Source: Yersinia massiliensis (lineage in GTDB: Bacteria > Pseudomonadota > Gammaproteobacteria > Enterobacterales > Enterobacteriaceae). From it: a stretch of DNA of 64,000 bases. This document shows, one piece after another, positions 1 to 9,615 of this stretch (within the stretch, counting starts at the first letter, position 1; every line of letters begins with the position of its first letter). Below the pieces are notes generated by a model. The model saw nothing but the letters and a program-made list of their open reading frames with translations. It ran no database searches and was not told the origin of the DNA. The stretch is from NCBI RefSeq assembly GCF_003048255.1, contig NZ_CP028487.1:1116001-1180000 (forward strand), written 5' to 3'. The position numbers were made by a program, and so were the translations under genes.

Positions 1-299
1 GTTGTTATTGGGGTGAATATCGAACATATAGGATTAATAATTATACGGGTTATTACTGATTATATTTTACCTGATTTTAGGTGCTCATTAACCTCGAAGG
101 AAAGCATCGTTTTAAGCTTGGAGAAGGCTCCTTTTCCATCAAGAATGAAACGCTGAGTCCCCCTTATACTCTGCTCTGTCGCTAAATGTATCGCCTGATA
201 ATAATTTCAGATCCCACTGCTAAATGGAGGCTCTGGACAGCCAAAAGGAGAGTGGGGGAAACGAGCGTTTTTTGGGGTGAGAAAGAGGGGGAATGAGAG
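1..299. other. Non-coding stretch downstream of nrdF
   Basis: I see no convincing coding frame here. The stretch is AT-rich up to about 120 and then mixed. In E. coli the genes after nrdF are proVWX on the same strand, so this may be the leader of a gene lying beyond the window edge; that is inference from synteny only. The nrd terminator lies at its right end. Confidence 0.4.
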
Positions 300-331
300 G
301 AAAAAAAGAGGCAACCTCATAGCGGCTGCCT
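300..331 (-). terminator. Intrinsic terminator of the nrdHIEF operon
   Basis: Read on the minus strand, AGGCAGCC pairs with GGUUGCCU (one G-U pair) around a 7-nt loop and is followed directly by C and seven Us. It lies about 64 bp past the nrdF stop, which fits a Rho-independent end for the operon. Confidence 0.8.
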
Positions 332-394
332 ATTGGCCTTAGATGCCGATTTTTTACACCCAGGTGTTGAGGGTGAAAACCGGGGTGAAAAAGT

Positions 395-1378
<984 letters not shown>

Positions 1379-1419
1379 TTATTAAGCCAATTCTGTTTAT
1401 TTACAGCGAGCAGGAAAAT

Positions 1420-3570
1420 TTACAGCGAGCAAGAAACACAGCCTTCGACTTCCGTGCCTTCGAGTGCCATCTGACGCAACCGAATGTAATAAATCGTTTT
1501 GATCCCTTTTTTCCACGCATATATCTGCGCTTTGTTGATATCGCGGGTGGTGGCGGTATCGCGGAAAAACAGTGTCAGTGATAACCCTTGATCAACATGT
1601 TGGGTCGCTTGCGCATAGGTGTCGATGATCTTCTCCGGCCCAATTTGATAAGCGTCTTGATAATACTCAAGGTTATCGTTAGTCATAAAAGGCGCAGGAT
1701 AATAGACGCGTCCAATCTTGCCTTCTTTGCGGATCTCAATCGGGGAGACGATGGGGTGAATGCTTGATGTCGAATGGTTGATATATGAAATTGAACCAGT
1801 CGGTGGAACGGCCTGCAAATTCTGATTATAAATGCCATGTGCCATCACGGATTGGCGCAATGCCGCCCAATCTTGTTGGTCGGGAATATGAATACCTGCG
1901 TCGGCAAAGAGTGCCTGTACTTTGGCGGTTTTAGGCTGCCAGTGCTGTTCAAGATATTGAGTGAAATAGCTTCCCGAAGCATAGGTTGATTCATCGAAGC
2001 CTTTAAAGTGACAACCTCGTTCTATCGCCAATAAGTTAGAGGCACGGATGGCGTGATATACCACGGTATAGAAGTACATATTGGTGAAGTCGAGTGCTTC
2101 TTCTGAACCGTAGAACATACGTTCTCGTGCCAGATAACCGTGCAGATTCATCTGCCCCAGACCAATGGCATGGGATTCCTGATTGCCTTTATCAATAGAA
2201 GGCACTGAGCGAATATTGCTCATATCTGAGACTGCTGTTAGCCCTCGGATCGCGGTTTCAATGGATTTGCCAAAATCGGGTGAATCCATGGTGTGGGCAA
2301 TGTTCAATGAACCCAGATTACAGGAGATATCTTTGCCAATGTGGCGATAACCAAGGTCATCGTTATATTCGGAAGGGGAATTTACCTGCAATATTTCTGA
2401 GCACAGGTTACTCATATTGATCCGGCCTTTAATCGGATTGGCACGATTTACCGTATCTTCAAACATCATATAGGGGTAGCCGGATTCAAACTGGATCTCT
2501 GCGAGGATCTGGAAGAATTCACGAGCCTTGATTTTGCTTTTGCGGATGCGCTTGTTATCGACCATTTCACGGTATTTTTCGCTGATGCTGATTTCAGACA
2601 TCGGCATGCCATAAACCTGTTCGACGTCGTAAGGCGAAAATAGGTACATTTCTTCATTATTCTTCGCCAGTTCAAACGTGATATCAGGAATAACCACCCC
2701 AAGTGACAGGGTTTTTATCCGGACTTTTTCATCGGCGTTTTCTCGTTTGGTATCGAGAAAACGTAGAATATCCGGATGGTGGGCATGAAGATAGACCGCT
2801 CCCGCCCCTTGGCGCGCACCCAGCTGGTTGGCATAAGAGAACGCATCTTCCAGCATTTTCATGATTGGAATGACGCCGGATGACTGATTTTCGATTCGCT
2901 TGATAGGCGCGCCGACCTCACGAATATTGCTCAACAGAAAGGCAACGCCGCCACCTCGCTTGGATAGTTGCAACGCTGAATTTATCGAGCGGCCAATGGA
3001 CTCCATGTTGTCTTCCATGCGCAGCAAGAAGCAGGAAACGAGCTCGCCACGCTGTTTTTTACCACAATTGAGGAAGGTTGGGGTCGCGGGTTGGAAACGG
3101 CCAGAGATGATTTCCTCAACCAATTCTCGGGCAAGCTGTGGGTTGCCGGCCGCCAGTGTCAGGGCGACTAAGCAAACACGATCTTCATAGCGTTCCAGAT
3201 AGCGTTTGCCATCAAAGGTTTTTAGGGTATAGCTGGTGTAATATTTAAACGCGCCAAGGAAGGTCGGGAAGCGAAATTTCTTGCTGTAAGCCTGCTGGAA
3301 TAAGCTCTTGATAAAGCTAAAATCATACTGATCCAGCACCTCTTTTTCGTAATATTCCTCTTCCACCAGATAATCAAGTTTCTCTTGCAAGTTATGGAAG
3401 AAAACGGTGTTTTGATTGACGTGTTGCAAGAAGTATTGCCGCGCCGCCAGTCGGTCTTTATCAAACTGGATACGCCCGTCAGCATCATAGAGATTCAGCA
3501 TCGCATTCAGTGAGTGATAATCCAGCTCATTGTTGGATGGATCGGTGATTTTCAGTTCTGTCGTTGCCAA
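1420..3570 (-). CDS. nrdE: Class Ib ribonucleoside-diphosphate reductase, alpha subunit NrdE
   Basis: NrdE is the catalytic large subunit that reduces NDPs to dNDPs. Its 716 residues match the family length of about 714. The N-terminus ([12 protein letters not shown]) is the short form lacking the ATP cone of class Ia NrdA. The motifs [15 protein letters not shown] and the finger-loop neighbourhood are present. The protein ends in EGCVSCSL, the redox-active C-terminal cysteine pair reduced by the NrdH glutaredoxin-like protein. The start codon overlaps the end of nrdI by 19 bp, so the two are translationally coupled. Regulation is expected through the two NrdR boxes upstream of nrdH. Confidence 0.98.
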   Translation of the reverse strand: MATTELKITDPSNNELDYHSLNAMLNLYDADGRIQFDKDRLAARQYFLQHVNQNTVFFHNLQEKLDYLVEEEYYEKEVLDQYDFSFIKSLFQQAYSKKFRFPTFLGAFKYYTSYTLKTFDGKRYLERYEDRVCLVALTLAAGNPQLARELVEEIISGRFQPATPTFLNCGKKQRGELVSCFLLRMEDNMESIGRSINSALQLSKRGGGVAFLLSNIREVGAPIKRIENQSSGVIPIMKMLEDAFSYANQLGARQGAGAVYLHAHHPDILRFLDTKRENADEKVRIKTLSLGVVIPDITFELAKNNEEMYLFSPYDVEQVYGMPMSEISISEKYREMVDNKRIRKSKIKAREFFQILAEIQFESGYPYMMFEDTVNRANPIKGRINMSNLCSEILQVNSPSEYNDDLGYRHIGKDISCNLGSLNIAHTMDSPDFGKSIETAIRGLTAVSDMSNIRSVPSIDKGNQESHAIGLGQMNLHGYLARERMFYGSEEALDFTNMYFYTVVYHAIRASNLLAIERGCHFKGFDESTYASGSYFTQYLEQHWQPKTAKVQALFADAGIHIPDQQDWAALRQSVMAHGIYNQNLQAVPPTGSISYINHSTSSIHPIVSPIEIRKEGKIGRVYYPAPFMTNDNLEYYQDAYQIGPEKIIDTYAQATQHVDQGLSLTLFFRDTATTRDINKAQIYAWKKGIKTIYYIRLRQMALEGTEVEGCVSCSL

Positions 3571-3956
3571 AATTCAGTTACTCCCTTGCGCACGTTTGCC
3601 ACATCTTCTGCTGTACCCAGTAGTTCAAAGCGATACAGATAAGGAACTTGGCACTTCTCGGAAATGATTTTTCCTGCCAAGCAATAGGCGTCGCCAAAAT
3701 TAGTGTTACCCGCGGCAATAACGCCGCGGATGAATGAACGGTTATGGGGATCATTGAGAAATCGAATAACCTGAATCGGCACAGCACCTATCGGGCTACC
3801 ACCTCCATAACTGGGTACTAACAAAATATAGGGTTGCTCAACCCGTAACTTTTCTCGTGCACCTGCGATGGGGATGCGTATCGCAGGGAGCGCCAGTTTC
3901 TCGACAAAACGATGAGTGTTTTGTGAAGAGCTGGAAAAATAGACCAGCGGGTTCAT
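3552..3956 (-). CDS. nrdI: Flavodoxin-like class Ib RNR maturation protein NrdI
   Basis: NrdI is a flavodoxin-like FMN protein that supplies the oxidant for assembly of the Mn(III)2-tyrosyl cofactor of NrdF. The sequence starts [20 protein letters not shown], where the SSSQNTHRF stretch is the phosphate-binding loop of the flavodoxin fold. The later motif VPSYGGG and the segment [12 protein letters not shown] are typical of NrdI. I chose the internal ATG at 3956 (134 residues) over the upstream ATG at 3977 because it gives the normal N-terminus and length of the family. It lies 13 bp after nrdH and overlaps nrdE by 19 bp. Confidence 0.95.
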   Translation of the reverse strand: MNPLVYFSSSSQNTHRFVEKLALPAIRIPIAGAREKLRVEQPYILLVPSYGGGSPIGAVPIQVIRFLNDPHNRSFIRGVIAAGNTNFGDAYCLAGKIISEKCQVPYLYRFELLGTAEDVANVRKGVTEFWQRQN

Positions 3957-3969
3957 GCCATTGCCCCCG

Positions 3970-4206
3970 TTAAGCACCGACAGCTTGAGCCAGAGCGCTT
4001 ATTTTGTCGGGGCGAAAACCAGACCAATGGTCGTCATGGGTAATAATCACAGGAACTTGCTGATAGCCCAGTGATTTAACATGATTTAATGCTTGAGGAT
4101 CTTCTGTTAAATCAACTACCTGATAAGTGATTCCTTGCTTATCTAAGGCGCGGTAGGTGGCATTGCACTGGACACAATCGGGCTTACTGTAAATAATAAT
4201 GCTCAT
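3970..4206 (-). CDS. nrdH: Glutaredoxin-like electron donor NrdH
   Basis: NrdH is a small redoxin that behaves like thioredoxin and reduces the C-terminal cysteine pair of NrdE. From the ATG at 4206 the protein is 78 residues, beginning [20 protein letters not shown]. The active-site CVQC is identical to that of E. coli NrdH, and the SGFRPDKI segment near the end is characteristic of NrdH rather than classical glutaredoxins. It is the first gene of nrdHIEF. A start three codons upstream (4215) is also possible but adds nothing conserved. Confidence 0.95.
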   Translation of the reverse strand: MSIIIYSKPDCVQCNATYRALDKQGITYQVVDLTEDPQALNHVKSLGYQQVPVIITHDDHWSGFRPDKISALAQAVGA

Positions 4207-4321
4207 GATTCGCATTTACCTTTTGCATTGAGGAAAGGCGGAATTAGGCGGGTTGTTAGTGTGTCATGACGACCGGCCCCTGATAATCATCCACAGTTTT
4301 ATTTCCGTAGGTGATGAATAA

Positions 4322-4368
4322 ATACTATATCTAGTATTTATTTAATTCAACCACACTACATGTAGTTA
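4322..4368 (-). promoter_or_regulatory. Tandem NrdR boxes upstream of nrdHIEF
   Basis: Two imperfect palindromes, ATACTATATCTAGTAT (4322-4337) and ACACTACATGTAGTTA (4353-4368), match the NrdR consensus ACACWATATATWGTGT. Their centres are 31 bp apart, the spacing (about three helical turns) known for NrdR pairs. NrdR is the ATP/dATP-sensing repressor of ribonucleotide reductase operons. The boxes lie 116 bp or more upstream of the nrdH start. Confidence 0.88.
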
Positions 4369-4507
4369 TTTGTGTGCAATTTACTAGTGGCACAGTGGCG
4401 AAGCTGCCAGCACGGGGCTGACAGCCGAGATGAGTCATAATGAGCAGGCTAAAAATATTTTTAATGCGGAATTATGCTTAATGCAAAATAGTGGCTGGAG
4501 GAATTTC

Positions 4508-4939
4508 TTACTGACGCAGGCTAACCGCTAAGCGGTTAAAGGCATTCATGATACTGATGGCGAAAGTTAAATCAGAAATTTCAGCATCGGTAAAATGCGC
4601 TTTTAACGCCTCGAAAGTGTTGTCAGGCGTACCGCTGGTGGTGATATTCGTTACTGCTTCTGCCCAATCCAATGCCGCTCGTTCCGCTTCACTGAAAGCA
4701 TGACTCAACCGCCACCCCGCGATAGTGTCCATTTTGGCGTCATCAAAGCCATTCTCACGCAGGAATTTGCCGTGCATATTGAGGCAGAATGCACAGCCGT
4801 TGATCTGTGAAACTCGCATGAAGATCATTTCTATCATTGCTTTTGGCAATGAACTTTTATCGAGCGTTAGGGATGTATTCACCAATGCTTTGTAAGTCAC
4901 TGGAGAGAGTTCGGAGAAATAAAGACGTTGTTTAACCAT
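4508..4939 (-). CDS. AhpD-like carboxymuconolactone decarboxylase family protein
   Basis: This 143-residue protein has the alkylhydroperoxidase/carboxymuconolactone decarboxylase fold. The diagnostic motif is INGCAFCLNMH (about residues 47-57), a redox CxxC followed by a histidine, as in AhpD proton-relay sites. The family includes small peroxidase-like or reductase partners, but the substrate here cannot be read from the sequence. It is transcribed divergently from a MocR-type regulator, with 96 bp between the starts, so that regulator is its likely controller. Proteins with this architecture are all-helical and oligomeric. Confidence 0.88.
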   Translation of the reverse strand: MVKQRLYFSELSPVTYKALVNTSLTLDKSSLPKAMIEMIFMRVSQINGCAFCLNMHGKFLRENGFDDAKMDTIAGWRLSHAFSEAERAALDWAEAVTNITTSGTPDNTFEALKAHFTDAEISDLTFAISIMNAFNRLAVSLRQ

Positions 4940-5035
4940 GATATTTACCTGTGAGGTTTGCTGCGAAACAGGTCGCTACTTTAGCAACACCATGGCCTAT
5001 ACTATAGGGCCATAAATGACTTATTTTAGTGGGGC

Positions 5036-6499
5036 ATGATGAAGGTATTCTCGCGCCTATTGAACTTGGATCGTCACCAAAACGAACCGGTTTATCGCCA
5101 GATTTATCAACGTATTAAAGATGCTATTGTTCAGGGCGCATTGTTACCTGATACGCGAGTGCCATCGGTGCGCGCATTGGCCAGTGAAGTGGGGGTGGCG
5201 CGAGGGACGGTAGAAAATGCCTATGCCCAGTTGATTGCCGAAGGTTATTTGCAAAGCCGTGGGCAAGGGGGAACTTACGTATCGCCCCAGCTTATTGATG
5301 CCCCTTTATTGCCCTTGAACAGTGTCGTGGAGAGTTGCCCACCGATAGCCGTCAACAATGCGCTATCGGCTAATCGTATGATGGCGCTGCCGTTTCAGTT
5401 AGGCCTGCCTGCATTGGATGCTTTCCCCCGCGCGCAGTGGGGGCGAATGATGGCTAAGCAGTTGCACAATATGACCGCCGCATCTCTCGGGCATCCACCC
5501 GTCACCGGATTACCTGCCTTACGTGAATCTATTGCCCACTATTTACAACTTTCTCGGGGATTCAGTTGTCAGCCTGAGCAAGTTTTTATTTGCGCCGGTT
5601 ATCAAGCATTACTGGATTTGGTGGTGAGTACCTTACTCAAACCGGGAGATTGCGGCTGGCTAGAAGATCCTGGCTATCCTGCCACTGAACCCTTGATCCG
5701 CGAGGCTGGGTTGATCCCGTATCCGGTAAAGGTGGATGACGAAGGGATGGATGTGGCTACCGCTATTCAGTCTTGCCCACACGCGCGTTTTGCTATTGTT
5801 ACGCCAGCACATCAAAGTCCGTTAGGTGTTGCGCTGAGCTTAGTGCGGCGTATGGCGCTATTGGATTGGGCGGAACAACAGCAATCTTGGATCATCGAGG
5901 ATGATTATGACAGTGAGTTCCGCTATCAAGGGCGGCCGCTGCCTCCACTGAAGAGCATGGATAGGCAAGGGCGGGTGCTCTATGCCGGTACATTCAGCAA
6001 AGTAATGTTTCCAGCGTTGCGATTGGCCTATCTGGTGGTTCCACCCGCGTTGGTGGCGATTTTTAATCACCGCTGTCAGTTACGAACCTGTGCTTGTCCA
6101 CCACTAATACAGGCCAGTGTGGCGGAGTTTATGAATCAGGGGCATTTTTATCGTCACCTTAAGCGCATGCGCCACTTATATGCTGAGCGCCGCGAGCGGT
6201 TATCGGTCATCCTAATGCGCCAGCTTGCGGGTATCGTTGAGGTTGAACGCCAATCAGGGGGCATTCAGTTATTGGCTCGATTGGACAGCCATTTTGTTGA
6301 TAGGGAGATCGCTGCTGAAGCTCAACGTCAGGGATTGGCGATTCAAGCACTATCTGACTGGGGATTGGTGCAGAGAGCCAAACGCAATGAACGTGAGAAT
6401 GGCTTGTTGATGGGGTTTACGAATCTGACGTCGGAGGCAGAAACCGATCAACTGGTGGCACGCTTGGCAAAAATAATTCGTTCTGTCTCTGAGGGATAA
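5036..6499 (+). CDS. MocR/PdxR-subfamily GntR transcriptional regulator with aminotransferase-like domain
   Basis: The N-terminal 75 residues form a GntR winged helix (PVYRQIYQRIKDAIVQGALL ... VPSVRALASEVGVARGTVENAYAQL). The rest is a fold-type I aminotransferase-like domain: IIEDDYDSEFRY carries the PLP-ring aspartate and tyrosine, and GTFSKVMFPALRLAY carries the PLP lysine. The 487-residue length is normal for MocR proteins. Such regulators bind PLP and often act on a divergent gene, here the AhpD-like gene at 4508-4939. Two ATGs (5036 and 5039) are in tandem; the second has the better distance from the GGGG upstream. The effector and true target are inference. Confidence 0.92.
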   Translation: MMKVFSRLLNLDRHQNEPVYRQIYQRIKDAIVQGALLPDTRVPSVRALASEVGVARGTVENAYAQLIAEGYLQSRGQGGTYVSPQLIDAPLLPLNSVVESCPPIAVNNALSANRMMALPFQLGLPALDAFPRAQWGRMMAKQLHNMTAASLGHPPVTGLPALRESIAHYLQLSRGFSCQPEQVFICAGYQALLDLVVSTLLKPGDCGWLEDPGYPATEPLIREAGLIPYPVKVDDEGMDVATAIQSCPHARFAIVTPAHQSPLGVALSLVRRMALLDWAEQQQSWIIEDDYDSEFRYQGRPLPPLKSMDRQGRVLYAGTFSKVMFPALRLAYLVVPPALVAIFNHRCQLRTCACPPLIQASVAEFMNQGHFYRHLKRMRHLYAERRERLSVILMRQLAGIVEVERQSGGIQLLARLDSHFVDREIAAEAQRQGLAIQALSDWGLVQRAKRNERENGLLMGFTNLTSEAETDQLVARLAKIIRSVSEG

Positions 6500-6519
6500 A
6501 ACGGAGGGATAAAAAGTGT

Positions 6520-6547
6520 TGGCCCAAGATGTAGCACATCTGGGCCA
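6520..6547. terminator. Stem-loop between convergent genes
   Basis: TGGCCCAAGATGT and ACATCTGGGCCA form a 12-bp stem with one bulged A and an AGC loop. It lies between the ends of the convergent MocR gene and the ElaB-like gene. There is no T-run after it, so it may work with Rho or as a transcript-stabilising hairpin. Confidence 0.4.
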
Positions 6548-6635
6548 CTGATGAACCAACGACCATTAACCACATTTGAAGTAGACACAGCAATGAGGGC
6601 TATTGATTGATGGGCTAATCGGTTAATCACATGAG

Positions 6636-6944
6636 TTAGCGGCGCGCCAATAGCACACCCAGTACGATACCCACTGCGGCACCAATACCAACGCCTTGCC
6701 ATGGCTTATCGCGAATATAGTTGTCAGCATTGCCAGCCACGTCGCGAGCATGTTGCTTCAGGCTGGTGGAACCGCTGAAGCGCGCTCGAGCATCACGTAA
6801 TACACCCTCAGCATTCTGGCGAACCTTGGTCAGTTCCTCTTTCGTTTTCTCACCTGATGAACGCAAGACATCGTCGAGGGTATCTGCCAGAAGGGTCACG
6901 TCCTGATCGAGATCTCTTTCAACTTTTTCTGATTTCTTGAACAT
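6636..6944 (-). CDS. ElaB/YqjD/DUF883 family membrane-anchored ribosome-binding protein
   Basis: From the ATG at 6944 the protein has 102 residues, like E. coli YqjD and ElaB (101). It has an amphipathic, charged helical N-terminal part (MFKKSEKVERDLDQDVTLLADTL is the start of it), then the family signature RDKPWQGVGIGAAVGIVLG followed by LLARR, a single C-terminal membrane segment. Family members associate with stationary-phase ribosomes at the inner membrane. The start is decided by GGAGAG five bases upstream of ATG 6944; the open frame continues upstream to 7043 but that part encodes no family feature. Confidence 0.85.
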   Translation of the reverse strand: MFKKSEKVERDLDQDVTLLADTLDDVLRSSGEKTKEELTKVRQNAEGVLRDARARFSGSTSLKQHARDVAGNADNYIRDKPWQGVGIGAAVGIVLGVLLARR

Positions 6945-7066
6945 TTGACTCTCCATTTGCTTGATGAACATTAAGCATAGACTAACAATCAGCAGGTAAA
7001 TCGGCTTCAGGAGTAATCCGAAGGTGAGCCGCACGAATGGCACCCATCGTGACAGGGGTCACTTTG

Positions 7067-7080
7067 TACATTTGGTTACT
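7067..7080 (+). promoter_or_regulatory. RstA box upstream of asr
   Basis: TACATTTGGTTACT matches the RstA consensus TACATNTNGTTACA at 11 of 12 fixed positions. It lies about 100 bp before the asr start. RstA/RstB control of asr is established in E. coli. Confidence 0.75.
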
Positions 7081-7182
7081 TAGCGAAACCAATGACTCAC
7101 GGAAAGAGCAAATTCATTCCTCTATGATTCTTTCCAACGGCCCCATCAGGGGCTTAGCGAAACAAACTCTGAGGATTTGAAA

Positions 7183-7584
7183 ATGAAAAAAGTATTAGCG
7201 CTGATCGTTGCTGCAACTATGGGTCTGTCTTCTGTTGCTTTCGCTGCTGAAACAACTGCAGCTGCTGCAACACCAACAGCACCCGCTGCAACCAGCACCA
7301 CCGCAGCGCCTGCTGTAGAAAAAGCAGCTCCAACTAAACATAAAAAACATAAAGCCACCAAACAGACAACAGAACAGAAAGCACAGGCTGCAAAAGCCAA
7401 AAAACACGAGAAGAAAGCCGCAGTGCAAAAAGCACAGGCAGCTAAAAAACACGAGAAAAAAGCACCCGTTCAAAAAGCACAGGCTGCTAAAAAACACGTG
7501 AAAAAAGCACCAGCTCAAAAAGCACAAGCCGCTAAAAAACACCATAAAGCTGCTAAAAAATCAGTGACTGCACCTGCTGCATAA
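7183..7584 (+). CDS. asr: Acid-shock protein Asr precursor, Lys/Ala/His repeat protein
   Basis: Asr is a secreted, intrinsically disordered, very basic protein strongly induced at low external pH. The sequence has a clear Sec signal peptide ([20 protein letters not shown], cut near AFA-A), an Ala/Thr/Pro-rich spacer, and then about four repeats of a unit like [15 protein letters not shown], giving the family's Lys-Ala-His bias. The mature protein probably buffers or shields the periplasm. The ATG at 7183 has GAGG eight bases upstream; an in-frame TTG at 7177 is less likely. An RstA box lies upstream and a strong terminator downstream, so it is a single-gene unit. Confidence 0.92.
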   Translation: MKKVLALIVAATMGLSSVAFAAETTAAAATPTAPAATSTTAAPAVEKAAPTKHKKHKATKQTTEQKAQAAKAKKHEKKAAVQKAQAAKKHEKKAPVQKAQAAKKHVKKAPAQKAQAAKKHHKAAKKSVTAPAA

Positions 7585-7631
7585 GGATCTCGGAATGCGG
7601 GGTTGAGCCCCGCACCGCCTAACCTATTCCA

Positions 7632-7658
7632 AACACCTGATGAAGATCGGGTGTTTTT
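7632..7658 (+). terminator. Intrinsic terminator of asr
   Basis: AACACCTGAT and ATCGGGTGTT form a 10-bp stem (one T-G pair) with a GAAG tetraloop, followed by TTT. A second GC-rich hairpin (ATGCGGGGTTGAGCCCCGCA) lies just upstream, immediately after the asr stop. Confidence 0.8.
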
Positions 7659-7830
7659 CGTGCTTTCATTTGATCCGCGCTTGCTGCTTTCTTCCGTTTC
7701 TTGGCCCCTAATACAGACGCTACGCGCGTGTAGACTATTCCTAAATAGCCGTTTTGAACCAATAAATACGTGGTTTCCCTTATTTATTGCGGTAAGGTCG
7801 CCCAATAGTAGTTAAAAAGAGGGGAAGTCA

Positions 7831-8166
7831 ATGTATTTACGGCCAGATGAAGTGGCTAGAGTGTTGGAGAATGCTGGCTTTGAGCGGGATTACACGGTTG
7901 ATCAGGCATACGGCTACCGCAAAGCAGAACACTACGTTTATGTTAACCGCGAAGCCCGCATGGGCAGAACTGCATTGGTGATACATCCTGCACACAAAGA
8001 TAAAAGCTTACTGTTTGCCACGCCGACAGCAACGCTTCGTATCAGTGATAAATATGTAGAGTTCCCACTCTATCTGGCGGGTGAGGCGGAAGACCGTTAT
8101 GGTATCGCCCACGGTTTTAGCTCAAGAGAAATGTTATTGCGCTATCTGAACAGTATGTTTCAGTAA
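7831..8166 (+). CDS. Conserved small protein of unknown function (111 aa)
   Basis: The gene has an excellent ribosome site (GAGGGGA six bases before the ATG) and normal enterobacterial codon use, so it is very likely expressed. The protein begins [20 protein letters not shown] and reads as a soluble alpha/beta protein with aromatic-rich segments ([20 protein letters not shown]). There is no signal peptide, membrane helix or catalytic motif. I recall similar short proteins in Enterobacterales (possibly the DUF2002 group) but cannot confirm this from the sequence. It stands alone between the asr terminator and a convergent gene. Confidence 0.75.
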   Translation: MYLRPDEVARVLENAGFERDYTVDQAYGYRKAEHYVYVNREARMGRTALVIHPAHKDKSLLFATPTATLRISDKYVEFPLYLAGEAEDRYGIAHGFSSREMLLRYLNSMFQ

Positions 8167-8218
8167 ATTTGACGCGCAAGCCTACCGACATAAAATTAAT
8201 TGCGCCGTCGTGCCGCTA

Positions 8219-8668
8219 TCAATGCAGTACGGCGTCAGCTTCCGGATTAAATCGCAGATTATATTGGCGGCGAAATTGCGCTAATTCAAAGGCGTCTAAA
8301 TCCAACTCAGCAAAATAGAACAATGCTGCTTCTGTGTGTTCAGCGGAAAGGATAGGCGATATATGGGCGCGAATCAGCGTATTACGCCATTGCATCACGT
8401 TTTCGTCGGAAGGGTCTTTAACAAAGGTTTGATAGATGAATACCAAATAGGCCGCCTTTCGCACATCTTCAGCGTAACCATTGCTGGTGGACCGGATGAA
8501 CATTTGAGTTGGGCGTTGTCCCATTTCTTGCAACATCGATTCAATATAAATGGGCTTAATCTTCAGTAAATTTGCCAGCGTATCCACCGCCTTGCGGGTA
8601 TCAGATGTCAATACACGGTAGCCCACGATAAAAACCACGATCAAAACAGCAATCATTATCCACGTCAT
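8219..8668 (-). CDS. YicN-like DUF1198 membrane-anchored protein
   Basis: The 149-residue protein starts with an uncleaved membrane helix (MTWIMIAVLIVVFIVGYRVL) followed by a cytoplasmic helical domain. Start, length and the ESM..QMG and QWR/H...A.ISPI patterns match E. coli YicN (150 residues, DUF1198), whose function is unknown. The YRVLTSDTRKA junction after the helix is the best conserved part. It is convergent with the gene at 7831-8166 and 91 bp from the next minus-strand gene. Confidence 0.8.
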   Translation of the reverse strand: MTWIMIAVLIVVFIVGYRVLTSDTRKAVDTLANLLKIKPIYIESMLQEMGQRPTQMFIRSTSNGYAEDVRKAAYLVFIYQTFVKDPSDENVMQWRNTLIRAHISPILSAEHTEAALFYFAELDLDAFELAQFRRQYNLRFNPEADAVLH

Positions 8669-8759
8669 TGAGTGTTTCTTTGCGCCATATAAAGTGAAAT
8701 TGACAACGTAAAATTATCTGGCTGTAAAATCGCCCAAATCGATAAATTCAACGAAGAAG

Positions 8760-9098
8760 TTAAGGCGTGTTGCCACTGAAGCTATCGCTATTTTTTTGCT
8801 GATTGTTCAGATGATGATTAAACGCTGCTGCATCATTAGCCAAAGCATCAAGGTGTGCGCCCAACATTTTTATCTGCCTGACCAGTGAATGTTGCTCGGG
8901 CAAGGTATTGGCCGTATTTAGCTTTCTCAGCAACATATCATTCTTAGCACGCAATGCTGTTTCCCGCGCTTTTGACTGCTCCAGCTCATGTTGCAGTGCC
9001 GTATAACTCGCCTGCCATGTTTGGTGCTGCTTCTCAAAAGTTGCCTGCAACTCACTCATTGCATTGAGAAACTGTACTTCAAGCTCACGCATTGTCAT
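8760..9098 (-). CDS. MbeD/MobD-like coiled-coil protein
   Basis: The protein starts MTMRELEVQFLNAMSELQAT, which resembles the start of ColE1 MbeD (pattern M-x-E-L-E-x-x-L-x-x-A-x-x-x-L-Q followed by an E/D-rich W-containing helix). The rest is predicted coiled coil (LEQSKARETALRAKNDMLLRKL). MbeD is involved in plasmid mobilisation or exclusion, but chromosomal copies like this exist in Yersinia and need not have that role. The ATG at 9098 was chosen because AGGA lies six bases upstream; an upstream ATG at 9164 has no such site. There are no mobilisation genes nearby. Confidence 0.65.
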   Translation of the reverse strand: MTMRELEVQFLNAMSELQATFEKQHQTWQASYTALQHELEQSKARETALRAKNDMLLRKLNTANTLPEQHSLVRQIKMLGAHLDALANDAAAFNHHLNNQQKNSDSFSGNTP

Positions 9099-9164
9099 TG
9101 CTTTTCCTTTATGACGGCTTCCGAATTTCACTGGGAGTATAACGAAATTTGAGCATAAGCTCAT

Positions 9165-9615
9165 CCGCTAGAATCTGAGTCCTCCTGTGTTAACTCGAAG
9201 GGAGGGGTTGACTACTCCCCAATCAGGTACCCCAAGCTGCGGTTGCCATATTTAAATCCTATTGTGGGGTGATGAGGTCGAATGTGTATTACTGGCGATA
9301 TTCCTATATTCAATAGTGCCCACTCAATCACTCTCTTCATCTTTTTATTATGATAATTTTCGAATTGTAAATAATATTATTTGATTGCAATTCTTTGTAT
9401 TCCATTATCATTTTTTTGATTTACCTCATCTAAAACTGACATTTATCACATAAATACTTTTTAATTCTAACAAATGGATGGAAAATTAGTGAATTGCACT
9501 GAATTGAGTCTACATTACCCCTATTAATATTTGGTGCTACGCTTAACTATTTATTGAATATTTTCCTGACAGAGAATGCCCTATATTCGCTAGCTAGATA
9601 ATCAAAGGATGGTAC
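9165..9615. other. AT-rich intergenic region, presumed ynt promoter
   Basis: This 450-bp stretch has no convincing gene. It is very AT-rich from about 9340 to 9500. It must contain the promoter of yntABCDE. I looked for a NikR operator (GTATGA-N16-TCATAC) and for a good Fur box and did not find either. Confidence 0.45.

Noticed and set aside
7195-7545. Long open frame antisense to asr (Cys/Phe-rich)
   Set aside because: It mirrors the lysine-rich repeats of asr; the composition is an artefact of repeat codons and no ribosome site is present.
9165-9615. NikR or Fur operator before yntA
   Set aside because: No GTATGA-N16-TCATAC pair and only weak AT-rich partial matches to Fur.
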